This document shows, in pieces, positions 37,366 to 47,108 of a stretch of 64,000 nucleotides of DNA; position 1 is the first letter of the stretch; the number at the start of each line of letters is the position of its first letter. The translations under genes were made by a program, and so were the position numbers. The notes below the pieces were generated by a model, which saw nothing but the letters and a program-made list of their open reading frames with translations, was not told the origin of the DNA and did no database searches. Origin of the DNA: Mesotaenium endlicherianum (taxonomy: Eukaryota; Streptophyta; Zygnematophyceae; Zygnematales; Mesotaeniaceae); assembly GCA_009602735.1 (NCBI GenBank), contig WELA01008809.1, positions 26,437 to 90,436 on the forward strand, given 5' to 3'.

Positions 37366-39588
37366 ATGAGACTATCAACTGTCTGTTGGCTTTTGCCTAT
37401 CCTGTTATCCCTGAACACATACGGACAACAAAGAGACGGCGAAACTTTTCAAAAAGAATACCAGGTGCATATTGCCCGCACGCAGGAACCCATTCAGATA
37501 GATGGAGAACTCAATGAACAGGTATGGGCCAATACCCAACCACTCAGCTCCTTCTGGAGAAAATTTCCCACCGATATAGGTAAAGCCACCCGGAAAACCG
37601 AAGCGCGTGTTACTTACGATGATAAATTCCTCTATGTAGCATTCACTGTATACGATAGCGGCAAAGTATTTATCAAAAGCCTGAAAAGAGACGTAGGTCA
37701 TGATGGCAATGATTGTGTAGGCTTGATACTGGATCCTGTGAACAAACGCGCCAACGGGTTCTTCTTTGTTGTGAATGCGTACAACGCACAATCGGAAGAC
37801 CAGATCAATGGCAATGGAGACATGATCAGTTTCAGTTGGGACAATAAATGGTATTCTGCTACCAAGCGCTATGCCGACAGGTGGACGGCAGAAATGGCCA
37901 TCCCTTTCAAAACCCTGCGATATACCGCCGATAAATTAACCTGGGGTATTAATTTCCTGCGAGTAGATACCAAGACAAACGAGTATAGTTTATGGACGCA
38001 TGTACCGGTGAATTTCCGCTCTTACGACCTCGGATATACAGGTGCGTTGGTATGGCCCGAGCCGCCGCCCAAACCCGGCAGCAATGCAGTATTGATTCCT
38101 TATGCGACAGGTGGCGTGCAGGAAGATAAAGACAATGGTCTACCATGGAAAGCTACTGGCAATGCAGGCTTCGACGGTAAAATGGCATTGTCATCGTCAC
38201 TGAATCTCGACATGACCGTTAACCCCGATTTCTCTCAGATTGAAGTGGACAAGCAGGTTACCAACCTCACCCGTTTCAATATTTTCCTTCCAGAGAAGCG
38301 CACGTTTTTTCTTGAGAATTCGAGTCTTTTCTCATCTTATGGTATTCCTTCCGTTCGACCGTTCTATTCGCGCAGGATCGGTCTTGATAAAAACGGCAAT
38401 AAGATACCCATATTGCTGGGTGTACGTCTCACCGGGAATGCATCAAAATCTACGCGGATCGGATTGCTCAACATGCAAACGGGAAGTCAGGGAGATTATT
38501 CAGCTGAGAACTATACGGCCGCTACTATCAACCAGGCTGTGTTGAAGCGTTCTACCCTGAACCTCTATTTTATGAACCGGCAGGGTTTTCTTTCCGATTC
38601 GGCTAAAAAGGCCGACCCACTTTCGGCTTATGGAAGAAACCTGGGCGGGGAATTCAATTACACCAACCTGAAAGGCACCTGGAATGGTTGGGCGGGCTAT
38701 CATCAATCTTTCAAACCGGGCATTACCAAAGACGACCGGTTCATGGACCTGGGCGGAAGCTATAATGGCCGTTATTTCAGCGCCATGCTCGATATGAATA
38801 CGGTGGGAACGAATTTTTATACCGATATGGGATATACACAAAGGATCGAAAACTTCGATGCGGCAAGAGATACCATCGTACGACTAGGATATAAACAGGT
38901 ATACAATGAATTCGATTATCGCATCCTGCCCAAAAAAACCAAAGTAAGCAGTTACCAATTCCAACTCACCAATTCCTTCGTGTTCAATCCGGATAATACA
39001 TTGAATGAACGCAACCAATCGCTGGGGTTGAATATCATGTATTGGCACACGGCGCAATTGCTTGTTACGCTCAACAATTATGAAGTAAATTTATTGTTCC
39101 CCACTGCTTTTACCGACAAAACGCCTTTACCGAAAGATAATTACCAATACAGCCAGGCCACATTGGGCTACCAGTCTGATTTCAGGAAACCTTTGAGCTA
39201 TTATGCTACAGTTGGTGGAGGTGGGTTTTACAATGGCTCTTATCAAAGCTTTATTGGTGGCGTCACCTGGCGTAGTCAGCCACACCTGAACATAGGTCTC
39301 CATGCGGAATACGACAAGCTTGCTTTTCCTGATATTTATGGCACCGCTGAATTGTTCCTGATCGCTCCCAAAGTGGAGATCAATTTTTCCACCGCTGTTT
39401 TCTGGACCACTTTTATCCAATACAATACGCAGCGTAATAATTTCAACATCAACAGCCGTTTCCAATACCGCTTCAAGCCGATGAGTGATTTTTTTCTTGT
39501 GTATACCGACAACTACTATACAGATCCTTTGCTGAAGAACAGGAACCGGGCCCTCGTGTTCAAGCTCAATTATTGGTTCAGTCTCTGA
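37366..39588 (+). CDS. DUF5916 outer-membrane protein with CBM9-like N-terminus
   Basis: The protein has 740 residues and a signal peptide ending NTYGQQ. Residues 30-230 resemble the carbohydrate-binding family 9-like domain (PIQIDGELNEQVW, then FLYVAFTVYDSG). Residues 250-740 are a beta-rich domain ending in aromatic LNYWFSL, fitting an outer-membrane barrel. The MTVNPDFSQIEVDKQVTNLTRF and LPEKRTFFLEN segments mark the DUF5916 family. Function is unknown. Confidence 0.85.
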   Translation: MRLSTVCWLLPILLSLNTYGQQRDGETFQKEYQVHIARTQEPIQIDGELNEQVWANTQPLSSFWRKFPTDIGKATRKTEARVTYDDKFLYVAFTVYDSGKVFIKSLKRDVGHDGNDCVGLILDPVNKRANGFFFVVNAYNAQSEDQINGNGDMISFSWDNKWYSATKRYADRWTAEMAIPFKTLRYTADKLTWGINFLRVDTKTNEYSLWTHVPVNFRSYDLGYTGALVWPEPPPKPGSNAVLIPYATGGVQEDKDNGLPWKATGNAGFDGKMALSSSLNLDMTVNPDFSQIEVDKQVTNLTRFNIFLPEKRTFFLENSSLFSSYGIPSVRPFYSRRIGLDKNGNKIPILLGVRLTGNASKSTRIGLLNMQTGSQGDYSAENYTAATINQAVLKRSTLNLYFMNRQGFLSDSAKKADPLSAYGRNLGGEFNYTNLKGTWNGWAGYHQSFKPGITKDDRFMDLGGSYNGRYFSAMLDMNTVGTNFYTDMGYTQRIENFDAARDTIVRLGYKQVYNEFDYRILPKKTKVSSYQFQLTNSFVFNPDNTLNERNQSLGLNIMYWHTAQLLVTLNNYEVNLLFPTAFTDKTPLPKDNYQYSQATLGYQSDFRKPLSYYATVGGGGFYNGSYQSFIGGVTWRSQPHLNIGLHAEYDKLAFPDIYGTAELFLIAPKVEINFSTAVFWTTFIQYNTQRNNFNINSRFQYRFKPMSDFFLVYTDNYYTDPLLKNRNRALVFKLNYWFSL

Positions 39589-39627
39589 TAATAGTTTTAC
39601 TTTACATTTCACTAATACGCTGTTCGC

Positions 39628-41292
39628 ATGTCAGGCATTGCTTCTTTCCGGTTAACCGGTAACCTGGTAGATGTTTGGAAGAAAAGCATTTATCCCGCAG
39701 AAATTTTTGTTGAGAACGGAATCATCAGCGCTATCAGGCCTGCAGAACAAGTGAGTAACCATTACATACTTCCCGGTTTTATAGACAGTCATGTGCATAT
39801 CGAAAGCAGTATGTTAATCCCTTCTGAATTTGCGCGGCTGGCTGTGGTGCACGGAACAGTGGCTACTGTCAGCGATCCGCATGAAATTGCCAACGTATGC
39901 GGAATGAAAGGGGTGGAATACATGATTGAGAATGGAAGAAAGGTTCCTTTCAAATTCAATTTCGGCGCTCCCAGTTGTGTGCCTGCTACCGTTTTTGAAA
40001 CAGCCGGAGCATCCATCAACAGCGAAGAGATAGAACAACTGATGCAGCGCGAGGAGATACTGTACCTGAGCGAGATGATGAACTTCCCCGGCGTGCTGCA
40101 CAAAGACCCGGAAGTGATGAAAAAGATCGCTGCGGCGCATACATCGGGAAAACCGGTTGACGGCCATGCGCCCGGATTGCGTGGTGAAGAAGCACGGCAA
40201 TACATAGAGGCGGGCATTTCTACCGACCACGAATGTTTTACATTGGATGAAGCAGTGGATAAACTGATACATGGCATGAAGATCATCATCCGGGAAGGCA
40301 GCGCTGCCAAAAATTTTGAAGCGCTGATCGATTTACTCGAAGACCATCCTGCGATGGTAATGTTTTGCAGTGACGACAAACATCCCGACAGTCTTATAGA
40401 AGGACATATCAACCAACTCTGTGCCAGGGCTGTTGCCAAAGGCATTGATGTATTCAAAGTGTTGCGCGCCGCCTGCGTGAATCCTGTATTGCATTATCAC
40501 CTGCCGGTAGGATTATTGCGTGAAGGAGATGCAGCCGATTTTATCCTGGTGGATGACCTGGAACATTTTACTGTTCATCAAACTTATATCAATGGTCAGC
40601 TGGTAGCGGAAAACGGCCAGTCATTTATTCCATCTGTTCCTTCGGATATGCTCAATCATTTTAACTGCGAACCCATAACCCTGGAAGACATTAAGATCCG
40701 GAAGCATGAATACCCCGACGAAAACGGGCTCATTCCTGTGATAGAAGCGCTGGACGGACAACTCATCACCAATAAACTTCAGCTGAAAGGAAAACTGGAA
40801 AACGATGAATGGGTAAGTGATACGGCCGGGGACCTGTTGAAAATGGTGGTGGTGAACCGTTATCACCGTGCACCTGTTGCCAAATGTTTCATCAAAAATT
40901 TCAACTTCAAAACGGGCGCTATTGCGTCTACTGTGGCACATGATAGCCACAATATAGTAGCCGTGGGCGCCAACGACGAAAGCCTGGTTAAAGCCATCAA
41001 CCTGGTTATATCGGAAAAAGGAGGCGTTAGTTGTGTGAATGGTAGTGAGGCAAAAGTGCTGGGGCTGCCCGTAGCGGGACTGATGAGCGCGGCCGACGGC
41101 TATCTCGTTGCCCGCGAGTACACTGCTATCGACCGCATGGCCAAAGACCTGGGTTCCACACTGGGGGCGCCTTTCATGACGCTCAGTTTTATGGCTTTGC
41201 TGGTAATACCTCATTTAAAACTGAGTGATAAAGGGCTTTTCGACGGCGATGCATTCCAACTTAAATTTCCATTTACAGCCGATAGATTTTAG
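39628..41292 (+). CDS. ade: Adenine deaminase
   Basis: The protein has 554 residues of the amidohydrolase superfamily. Metal sites are [24 protein letters not shown] and the [10 protein letters not shown] histidine; a C-terminal domain of 150 residues is typical of the Ade family. It turns adenine into hypoxanthine in purine salvage. The stop codon TAG is part of the TAGTTTTG promoter-like element of upp, 9 bases before the next start. Confidence 0.95.
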   Translation: MSGIASFRLTGNLVDVWKKSIYPAEIFVENGIISAIRPAEQVSNHYILPGFIDSHVHIESSMLIPSEFARLAVVHGTVATVSDPHEIANVCGMKGVEYMIENGRKVPFKFNFGAPSCVPATVFETAGASINSEEIEQLMQREEILYLSEMMNFPGVLHKDPEVMKKIAAAHTSGKPVDGHAPGLRGEEARQYIEAGISTDHECFTLDEAVDKLIHGMKIIIREGSAAKNFEALIDLLEDHPAMVMFCSDDKHPDSLIEGHINQLCARAVAKGIDVFKVLRAACVNPVLHYHLPVGLLREGDAADFILVDDLEHFTVHQTYINGQLVAENGQSFIPSVPSDMLNHFNCEPITLEDIKIRKHEYPDENGLIPVIEALDGQLITNKLQLKGKLENDEWVSDTAGDLLKMVVVNRYHRAPVAKCFIKNFNFKTGAIASTVAHDSHNIVAVGANDESLVKAINLVISEKGGVSCVNGSEAKVLGLPVAGLMSAADGYLVAREYTAIDRMAKDLGSTLGAPFMTLSFMALLVIPHLKLSDKGLFDGDAFQLKFPFTADRF

Positions 41293-41297
41293 TTTTG
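41290..41297 (+). promoter_or_regulatory. TAGTTTTG element 4 nt before upp
   Basis: An exact TAnnTTTG match that includes the ade stop codon, with four bases (ACCC) before the upp ATG. It could give upp its own leaderless transcript in addition to read-through from ade. Confidence 0.5.
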
Positions 41298-41301
41298 ACC
41301 C

Positions 41302-41955
41302 ATGATTATCAACCTGAGTCAGCATCACAGCCTGCTTAGCAACTGGGTTGCCGAGCTGAGAGACATCAACATACAGGGCGATCGTATGCGTTTCCGGCGC
41401 AACCTCGAACGCATTGGCGAGATAGCTGCTTATGAGATCAGCAAAGAGCTGCCATGGAAAACGGTAGAAGTGCCTACTCCCCTAGGCTCTCACGAAAGCA
41501 AGGTGCTGGAACAGCAGCCTGTATTGGCTACCATCCTGCGCGCCGGGTTGCCTTTACACAACGGCATGTTGAATTATTTCGATAAGGCCGACAATGCTTT
41601 TATCTCTGCCTATCGCAAACACCACCGCGATGGTTCATTCGATATCAGTTTGGAATACATGAGCAGTCCTTCACTCGATGGCCGTATCCTGATCATCAGC
41701 GATCCTATGCTCGCTACCGGTGCATCGCTCGTGAAAACAGTGGAATACCTGAAAAACGAAGGATCACCCAAAGTCATTCACATTGTAGTGGCTATTGCCT
41801 GTACCGTGGGCATTGAATACGTGCACCGCGAATGCGGCGAAGACGTTAAAATCTGGTGTGGAGATATTGACGATGAACTGACTGCCAAAGGATACATCGT
41901 TCCCGGTTTGGGTGATGCAGGAGATCTCGCGTTTGGGAACAAAACACAAGCATAA
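41302..41955 (+). CDS. upp: Uracil phosphoribosyltransferase
   Basis: The protein has 217 residues. The PRPP-binding loop DPMLATGASLVKTVEYL (about residue 134) and the uracil-binding C-terminus YIVPGLGDAGDLAFG are clear. It makes UMP from uracil. It is adjacent to adenine deaminase, giving a base-salvage pair. Length is normal. Confidence 0.96.
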   Translation: MIINLSQHHSLLSNWVAELRDINIQGDRMRFRRNLERIGEIAAYEISKELPWKTVEVPTPLGSHESKVLEQQPVLATILRAGLPLHNGMLNYFDKADNAFISAYRKHHRDGSFDISLEYMSSPSLDGRILIISDPMLATGASLVKTVEYLKNEGSPKVIHIVVAIACTVGIEYVHRECGEDVKIWCGDIDDELTAKGYIVPGLGDAGDLAFGNKTQA

Positions 41956-42038
41956 GCACTCAGGTTTGATTGTTAAGCCCATCACAATTCTACTGGCGCA
42001 CAAGCAACCCATATTCCTTTATTGGCGTAAATTCGTAT

Positions 42039-43055
42039 GTGATCAAATCTTTATCCAAAATAATCTGCTTCTTTTCTACGTTGCTGCTGTTGCAAAGGGC
42101 ATCGGCGCAGGATCCGCATTTTTCGCAATTCTTTTCTTCACCGCTCACACTCAATCCCGCTTTTACAGGAAAATTCGCAGGCAGTTTACGGGTAGCCGGC
42201 AATTACCGCAACCAGTGGCCCACCATCAACAATGCTTATACAACCGCCGCTTTATCGGTAGACTTTCCCATCTTGCAAAACAGCATTGCCAATAATGATA
42301 CCTGGGGTTTGGGACTTTCCGGATACAACGACAACAGCGCCAACGGTGCGGTGAAATTCAACTATGCTTCTTTTTCTACGGCCTATCATAAAGGATTGGA
42401 TGAAGATGGATTTCATCAACTGGGGGCAGGGTTCCAGGTAACTTATGCCAACATGCTCATCAACACCAACAGCCTCAAGTTCGAAGACCAGTTAACGAAT
42501 GCTGGGTTTACCGGTGTTACTTCCGAAGTATTCAATAACGGTACATTGAAGTCGAGCTATCTCGATGTTAATGCAGGTATATTGTACAATGGCAGTACCA
42601 ACGAAAGGAATAATTTTTATTTCGGCATCAGCATGTACCACCTTAACAGGCCCAGGCAGGATTTTACCGGCGCCAATTATGTGCTCTACCCCCGCACTAC
42701 CATTCATGCGGGAGGTTTCTTTCCCGTAGGCGCTACCACTACCCTGCACCTGAGCGCGCTGCAGATGTTCCAGGCCGGCGCTTCGGAAACCATGTTCGGC
42801 GGCGCACTCCAGTTCAATGCCAATCCGGATGATCCCAGTCCTACCAGCCTTTACGTAGGCAGCTGGATGCGGTTCAACGATGCTATCATTCCATACCTTG
42901 GTTTGGAATTCAATCAGTTCAGGTTGGGACTCACATACGATTACAACGTTTCTTCTCTCAAAACAGCCTCTCAAAACAGGGGAGGTATCGAATTATCGCT
43001 TATCTATATTCTCAAGCCTTCAACCGATAAACCCATTAATTGTCCGAAGTTTTAA
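42039..43055 (+). CDS. PorP/SprF-family type IX secretion outer-membrane protein
   Basis: The protein has 338 residues from a GTG start: IKSLSKIICFFSTLLLL forms the signal peptide, followed by the family start QDPHFSQFFSSPLTLNPAFTG. A beta-barrel pattern continues to the end. PorP/SprF proteins pair with type IX-secreted partners, often in gliding or adhesin clusters; no SprB-like gene is next to it. GTG at 42039 is the best start; a TTG at 41970 would add 23 residues that do not look like a signal peptide. It ends 4 bases from the convergent glycosylase gene. Confidence 0.85.
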   Translation: MIKSLSKIICFFSTLLLLQRASAQDPHFSQFFSSPLTLNPAFTGKFAGSLRVAGNYRNQWPTINNAYTTAALSVDFPILQNSIANNDTWGLGLSGYNDNSANGAVKFNYASFSTAYHKGLDEDGFHQLGAGFQVTYANMLINTNSLKFEDQLTNAGFTGVTSEVFNNGTLKSSYLDVNAGILYNGSTNERNNFYFGISMYHLNRPRQDFTGANYVLYPRTTIHAGGFFPVGATTTLHLSALQMFQAGASETMFGGALQFNANPDDPSPTSLYVGSWMRFNDAIIPYLGLEFNQFRLGLTYDYNVSSLKTASQNRGGIELSLIYILKPSTDKPINCPKF

Positions 43056-43059
43056 GCGA

Positions 43060-43701
43060 TCATTTCTTTTTCGGCATCTTACTTACATAAGGATTACTCT
43101 TCAGTATGAAGCGGTAAGGCAATAATGCATCTTCTCCTGCATAATCAATCCCGATCCTGGGCGTGGCAATGATTTCAGAAAGTTTGATCGTGGTATTGTC
43201 CGATGCCAGGTGCAGTTCCTTGCTCAATAAACTGGTTCCGGTATGAAGGGTATTCAGTCCGAATGCTTTGGCCACATTGCCGGGGCCCCTTGTCAATGAA
43301 TGATCTGCTTTTTGTTTACCTGTACGCAGCAGCATGGTCTCAATTCCCGCTATGGGTTCCACTGCACGGATAAGCACTGCATGCGGCACTTCCTCCAGGT
43401 TCGTTACAATATTGAAAAGATGGTGTATACCGTAACAGAGGTATACATAGGCCAGCCCCCCGGCCGCATACATCACTTCTGTTCTGTTGGTCCTGCGGCC
43501 ATTCCATGCATGAGAAGCCCTGTCGGTCTCCCCCCTGTATGCTTCCGTTTCCACGATCCTGCCTGTTGTCAACTTCCCATCGATGCGGGTGATCAATATT
43601 TTGCCGATCAGCGCTTTGGCAATGACCAGTACATTGGGTTGCCTGTAAAAATCAACGGGCAATTTTGTAACGGTGCCCATCGTTATAGCCTTAGTTTTCA
43701 T
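43060..43701 (-). CDS. DNA-3-methyladenine glycosylase (AAG/MPG type)
   Basis: The protein has 213 residues. Family motifs are GRIVETEAYRGETDRASHAW (catalytic glutamate), RTEVMYAAGGLAYVYLCYGIHHLFN and LTRGPGNVAKAFGL. It removes alkylated purines to start base excision repair. The ATG at 43701 was chosen; a shorter start at 43680 (MGTVTKLPVDFY) is also possible. It is divergent from the EI24 gene. Confidence 0.93.
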   Translation of the reverse strand: MKTKAITMGTVTKLPVDFYRQPNVLVIAKALIGKILITRIDGKLTTGRIVETEAYRGETDRASHAWNGRRTNRTEVMYAAGGLAYVYLCYGIHHLFNIVTNLEEVPHAVLIRAVEPIAGIETMLLRTGKQKADHSLTRGPGNVAKAFGLNTLHTGTSLLSKELHLASDNTTIKLSEIIATPRIGIDYAGEDALLPYRFILKSNPYVSKMPKKK

Positions 43702-43707
43702 CGAGCA

Positions 43708-43732
43708 TAAACTTACGAATACCTTATCTTTA
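43708..43732. promoter_or_regulatory. Back-to-back promoter elements of the glycosylase and EI24 genes
   Basis: Minus-strand TAAGTTTA (43708-43715) lies six bases before the glycosylase ATG. Plus-strand TATCTTTA (43725-43732) lies 20 bases before the EI24 start. Each is one base off TAnnTTTG, and they are nine bases apart, so the two genes may compete for polymerase. Confidence 0.4.
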
Positions 43733-43752
43733 GACCTGCTAAAATACCCCCG

Positions 43753-44526
43753 TTGCTTAAAGAAATGATCATTGCCATACAGGCTTATGCACAGGCGCAC
43801 GAGTTCATCAAAAAACACAAGCTGTGGAAGTGGATACTGATCCCAGGTATTCTTTATACTTTATTGTTCCTCCTGGGTATGTATTTTTTCAGTCATACTT
43901 CCGGTAATTTCATTGAATGGATGGCTTTGAAAACCGGTTTGAAGAACTGGCTTGACAGGCTCAACAACGGATTCCTGGGCTTTCTTTTTGCGATGGGCAC
44001 GTTCCTGCTCTGGCTTTTGCTGCTGCTGCTTTATTTTTCCCTTTTCAAATATTTTTTTCTCATCGTGGGCTCACCCCTTTTCGCTTATCTCAGCGAAAAG
44101 ACCGAAGCCATCATAGAGGGAAAAGATTTTCCTTTCAGCCTAATGCAGATGGCAAAAGACATTGCACGGGGTATACGCATTGCCGCACGGAACAGTCTCT
44201 GGCAAACGGTATACATGCTGTCGATCCTTTTCCTCAGCCTGCTTCCTTTGATCGGATGGCTTACACCCATACTGGCGGTGCTCATTGAATGTTACTATTA
44301 CGGTTTTTCCATGCTCGACTACAGCATGGAGCGGCACAAAAAAACAGCTACCGAAAGCATTTATTATATCAGCCGCCACAGGGGCCTCGCTATTGGTAAC
44401 GGCATTGTATTCTATATGATGCACTTGCTGCCCTTTGTTGGATGGGTGCTGGCGCCCGCTTATGCTGTGGTGGCAGCTACCCTCAGCATTTACCCCTTAA
44501 AGGAACAGGCGAATGCATACAGGTAA
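43753..44526 (+). CDS. EI24-domain membrane protein
   Basis: The protein has 257 residues with about four to five transmembrane segments. The EI24/CysZ-like pattern shows in FFLIVGSPLFAYLSEKTE and LIECYYYGFSMLDYSMERH. CysZ-type proteins carry sulfate in some bacteria, but the role here is not known. A TTG at 43753 or the ATG at 43765 may be the start. It overlaps the next gene by 14 bases. Confidence 0.8.
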   Translation: MLKEMIIAIQAYAQAHEFIKKHKLWKWILIPGILYTLLFLLGMYFFSHTSGNFIEWMALKTGLKNWLDRLNNGFLGFLFAMGTFLLWLLLLLLYFSLFKYFFLIVGSPLFAYLSEKTEAIIEGKDFPFSLMQMAKDIARGIRIAARNSLWQTVYMLSILFLSLLPLIGWLTPILAVLIECYYYGFSMLDYSMERHKKTATESIYYISRHRGLAIGNGIVFYMMHLLPFVGWVLAPAYAVVAATLSIYPLKEQANAYR

Positions 44527-45217
44527 AGTCTTTCTTATTCCCACCGTACTATACGAAGATGCTGTTGAGACCCTTCCCGCCTACCTGTTAGATGCGGTAA
44601 AACAGTGCCAGGTATTTTTTGTGGAGAATGAAAAAACAGCGCGCCGCTTCCTGAAAAAAATATGGCGCGAGATGGTGATCGACGATTATCAGTGGTTTGC
44701 CATTCACAAAGCGGAAGAAGAAGTGAAACGTCAGTTCCTGCAACTGTTGCAGGCAGGAAAAAACATCGGTATCATCAGCGAAGCCGGCTGCCCTGGTATT
44801 GCCGATCCCGGGCAGTTACTGGTAGAAGCCGCTCAGCAAGCCAATAGTACGGTGAAACCGCTGGTAGGTCCCAGCTCTATTCTTTTGGCATTAATGGCCA
44901 GCGGCATGAACGGACAATGCTTCCAGTTCCATGGCTACCTGCCCATCGACACGGCCGAAAGAAAGAAAAAGATCCGCGAACTCGAAGCAGATTCCTATCG
45001 CAGAAATTGTACCCAGTTGTTCATTGAAACGCCTTATCGCAACAATGCCATGATCAAGGACCTGTTACAGAGTTGCCACGATGAAACCAGGATCTGCATT
45101 GCAGTAGATATCACCGCACCATCGGAGAGTATCCGTACCCAGACCGTTAAAAAATGGAAACAGGAACAGCCAGACATTCACAAACGTCTTGCCCTGTTCC
45201 TGTTGCATGCTTCCTGA
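44513..45217 (+). CDS. RsmI-like SAM-dependent methyltransferase
   Basis: The protein has 234 residues of the tetrapyrrole-methylase fold. Typical features are the early VFLIPTVL strand, a GIISEAGCPGIADPG loop (about residue 86) and LVGPSSILLALMASGMNGQCFQFHGYLP. RsmI methylates C1402 of 16S rRNA; this protein is shorter than RsmI (about 280 residues), so it is an RsmI relative rather than a proven orthologue. It overlaps the EI24 gene and is co-transcribed with it. Confidence 0.85.
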   Translation: MHTGKVFLIPTVLYEDAVETLPAYLLDAVKQCQVFFVENEKTARRFLKKIWREMVIDDYQWFAIHKAEEEVKRQFLQLLQAGKNIGIISEAGCPGIADPGQLLVEAAQQANSTVKPLVGPSSILLALMASGMNGQCFQFHGYLPIDTAERKKKIRELEADSYRRNCTQLFIETPYRNNAMIKDLLQSCHDETRICIAVDITAPSESIRTQTVKKWKQEQPDIHKRLALFLLHAS

Positions 45218-45231
45218 AAAAACGGAAGTAT

Positions 45232-45624
45232 TTATTTGGGTTTGATGATGGTTTCGCCGGTTACTCCCCGCACTTCGTACACACTGTCTACAATATATGT
45301 TTGCATACCGCGCCAGGGCAGGCTGCCGAAATACCGTTTGTAATGCAGTTCCACATCCCTGCCTGAGCTCCGCAACAATATATCTGCTACGTGTTGATTG
45401 GTAACACTGAAATCAAATTCATTGCTCTGTATATTGGCCCTGAAACCGCTTTGGATGATGTTTCCTTCATAGGTTTTGAACAGGATCCCTTTGTACTGGA
45501 AAGTGTTCAACTGCCCCGCTTTGGTTCCTGTGGCAAATACATAATAATACCGGAAATAACCAAAGCATATCAACACCAATACAAGGATGATGATGAAGTT
45601 TCGCAGTATTTTTCTCTTGTTCAT
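45232..45624 (-). CDS. Small membrane-anchored protein of unknown function
   Basis: The protein has 130 residues: one N-terminal membrane helix (IIILVLVLICFGYFRYYYV) followed by a small beta-rich domain outside the membrane. No motif was recognised. It lies directly after the M28 peptidase gene, one base apart, so the two are surely co-transcribed. Function is unknown. Confidence 0.75.
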   Translation of the reverse strand: MNKRKILRNFIIILVLVLICFGYFRYYYVFATGTKAGQLNTFQYKGILFKTYEGNIIQSGFRANIQSNEFDFSVTNQHVADILLRSSGRDVELHYKRYFGSLPWRGMQTYIVDSVYEVRGVTGETIIKPK

Positions 45625-45625
45625 A

Positions 45626-46993
45626 TCAGAGTCCGTATTTGTCTACAAGATAAATCAATGCAGTCATATTTACTGCGCCGAGCAACAGTTCTCTTTTATT
45701 CACATTTTCAAATACATCGCTGCGGGCATGGTGGTAATCGAAATAACGTTGTGAGTCGGGCAACAGTTCACCATAAGGAGTGCCGAAGAACTTATTAAGC
45801 GGTCCAATATCGGCGCCACCGCCTTCGTCCACAATAAAACTCGTTCCATAAGGCGCCAGCAAAGGAATCCAGTTGCGCAATTTGGCTAATTGTTCTTTAC
45901 TGCCCGCAATGCTGAATCCGCGCGGGGTAAAACCGCCTGCATCACTTTCCAGTGCAAATACATGCTTTTCTCCTTTGGCTTTCGCTTCCTCGGCATATTT
46001 GGTGCCGCCTCTCAAACCATTCTCTTCATTGGCAAACAACACAAAACGAATGCTGTGTTTGGGATGGTAACCAATTGCTTTGAGCGCGCGCATGACCTCA
46101 ATGGTATGCACTACACCGGCACCATCGTCGGTTGCTCCTTCATTTACATCCCAGCTATCGAGGTGCCCGCCGATGGTAATATACTGGTCGGGATATTCCG
46201 AACCCGTCCATTCTGCAATCACATTATGACCAATGGTATCCGGCAGGAAATGTCCGCTCGTAGTCATGCTCACTTTCAATGCCGATTGCTTTCCCAGCTC
46301 CCACAGGTAATCCGCATCTCGTGGTCCTATTGCAATAGCAGGTATTTTGGGAAAAGAATCGTTGTACTTCATTGCACCTGTATGCGGGTCATTGGCAGTT
46401 GAAGAAGTCAGGGAGCGTATCATTACACCTGCTGCACCATATTTGGCGGCACGGCTCGCACCTGCGTAACGGTAAATACCAGCATCACCATAGGAAACAA
46501 AAGTCTGCACATTGGTAGGGTTAAACGCATAATTATAATAGACGATCTTTCCTTTCACTTCATCCTTTCTTCGTTCCAGTTCGGCAAAATCAGCTACCAG
46601 TACCAGGTTGGCCGTAAGCGGTTTGCCATTGCCCAATGAATTGCCCAGTGCAGTAGCATCGAGCTTGCGGTTGGTGGCTTTTTGATTAACTGATACAATG
46701 GATGCCAGGTCTTTGCCTCCCCTCACCCAGTGCGGCACCATGCATTCCTGCAGGTACACTTTATCGCCGCCATTTTGTTCCATGGTGGTTTTGCCCCATT
46801 GAACCGCTTTGGCAAACTGCGGTGAGCCGGCCAGCCGGCCGCCAATCTGTTTGGTTAACTGGTGAAGCAAATCATACGCTTTACCATTGGTTAATATTTC
46901 ATCGGAGATGCGTTTGATCATCACTGCATCTTCATTGCTCTGCGCCATAGTCAATAAGGGGCAAAGGCAGAGGAGAGATAGTATTTTCTTCAT
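45626..46993 (-). CDS. Exported M28-family metallopeptidase
   Basis: The protein has 455 residues and a signal peptide (MKKILSLLCLCPLLTMAQS). A protease-associated domain is inserted around residues 120-240. Di-zinc residues lie in IGGHLDSWDVNEGATDDGAG, NEENGLRGGTKYA, LESDAGGF and the late FDYHHARSDVF. It is probably an aminopeptidase or carboxypeptidase of the periplasm. The ATG at 46993 opens the signal peptide. Its promoter-like TATCTTTA is four bases upstream. Confidence 0.9.
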   Translation of the reverse strand: MKKILSLLCLCPLLTMAQSNEDAVMIKRISDEILTNGKAYDLLHQLTKQIGGRLAGSPQFAKAVQWGKTTMEQNGGDKVYLQECMVPHWVRGGKDLASIVSVNQKATNRKLDATALGNSLGNGKPLTANLVLVADFAELERRKDEVKGKIVYYNYAFNPTNVQTFVSYGDAGIYRYAGASRAAKYGAAGVMIRSLTSSTANDPHTGAMKYNDSFPKIPAIAIGPRDADYLWELGKQSALKVSMTTSGHFLPDTIGHNVIAEWTGSEYPDQYITIGGHLDSWDVNEGATDDGAGVVHTIEVMRALKAIGYHPKHSIRFVLFANEENGLRGGTKYAEEAKAKGEKHVFALESDAGGFTPRGFSIAGSKEQLAKLRNWIPLLAPYGTSFIVDEGGGADIGPLNKFFGTPYGELLPDSQRYFDYHHARSDVFENVNKRELLLGAVNMTALIYLVDKYGL

Positions 46994-46997
46994 GCTA

Positions 46998-47005
46998 TAA
47001 AGATA
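46998..47005 (-). promoter_or_regulatory. TATCTTTA element 4 nt before the M28 peptidase
   Basis: On the minus strand the element is one base off TAnnTTTG and is placed four bases (TAGC) before the ATG, like the exact matches elsewhere. This suggests a leaderless message for a secreted enzyme. Confidence 0.45.
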
Positions 47006-47108
47006 GATGTTAGCTGATAGAAAAAAAGATTTCTTACCCCATCTACCAGCCATCAACTAGCACCTGACAACTCAAAAAATAATCGTTACTTGCATACAAA
47101 ATATCTCT

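Noticed and set aside
45232-45624. Labelling the small membrane protein as 6-phosphogluconate dehydrogenase, as is sometimes done for similar short proteins
   Set aside because: It has no nucleotide-binding fold or dehydrogenase motif and only 130 residues.
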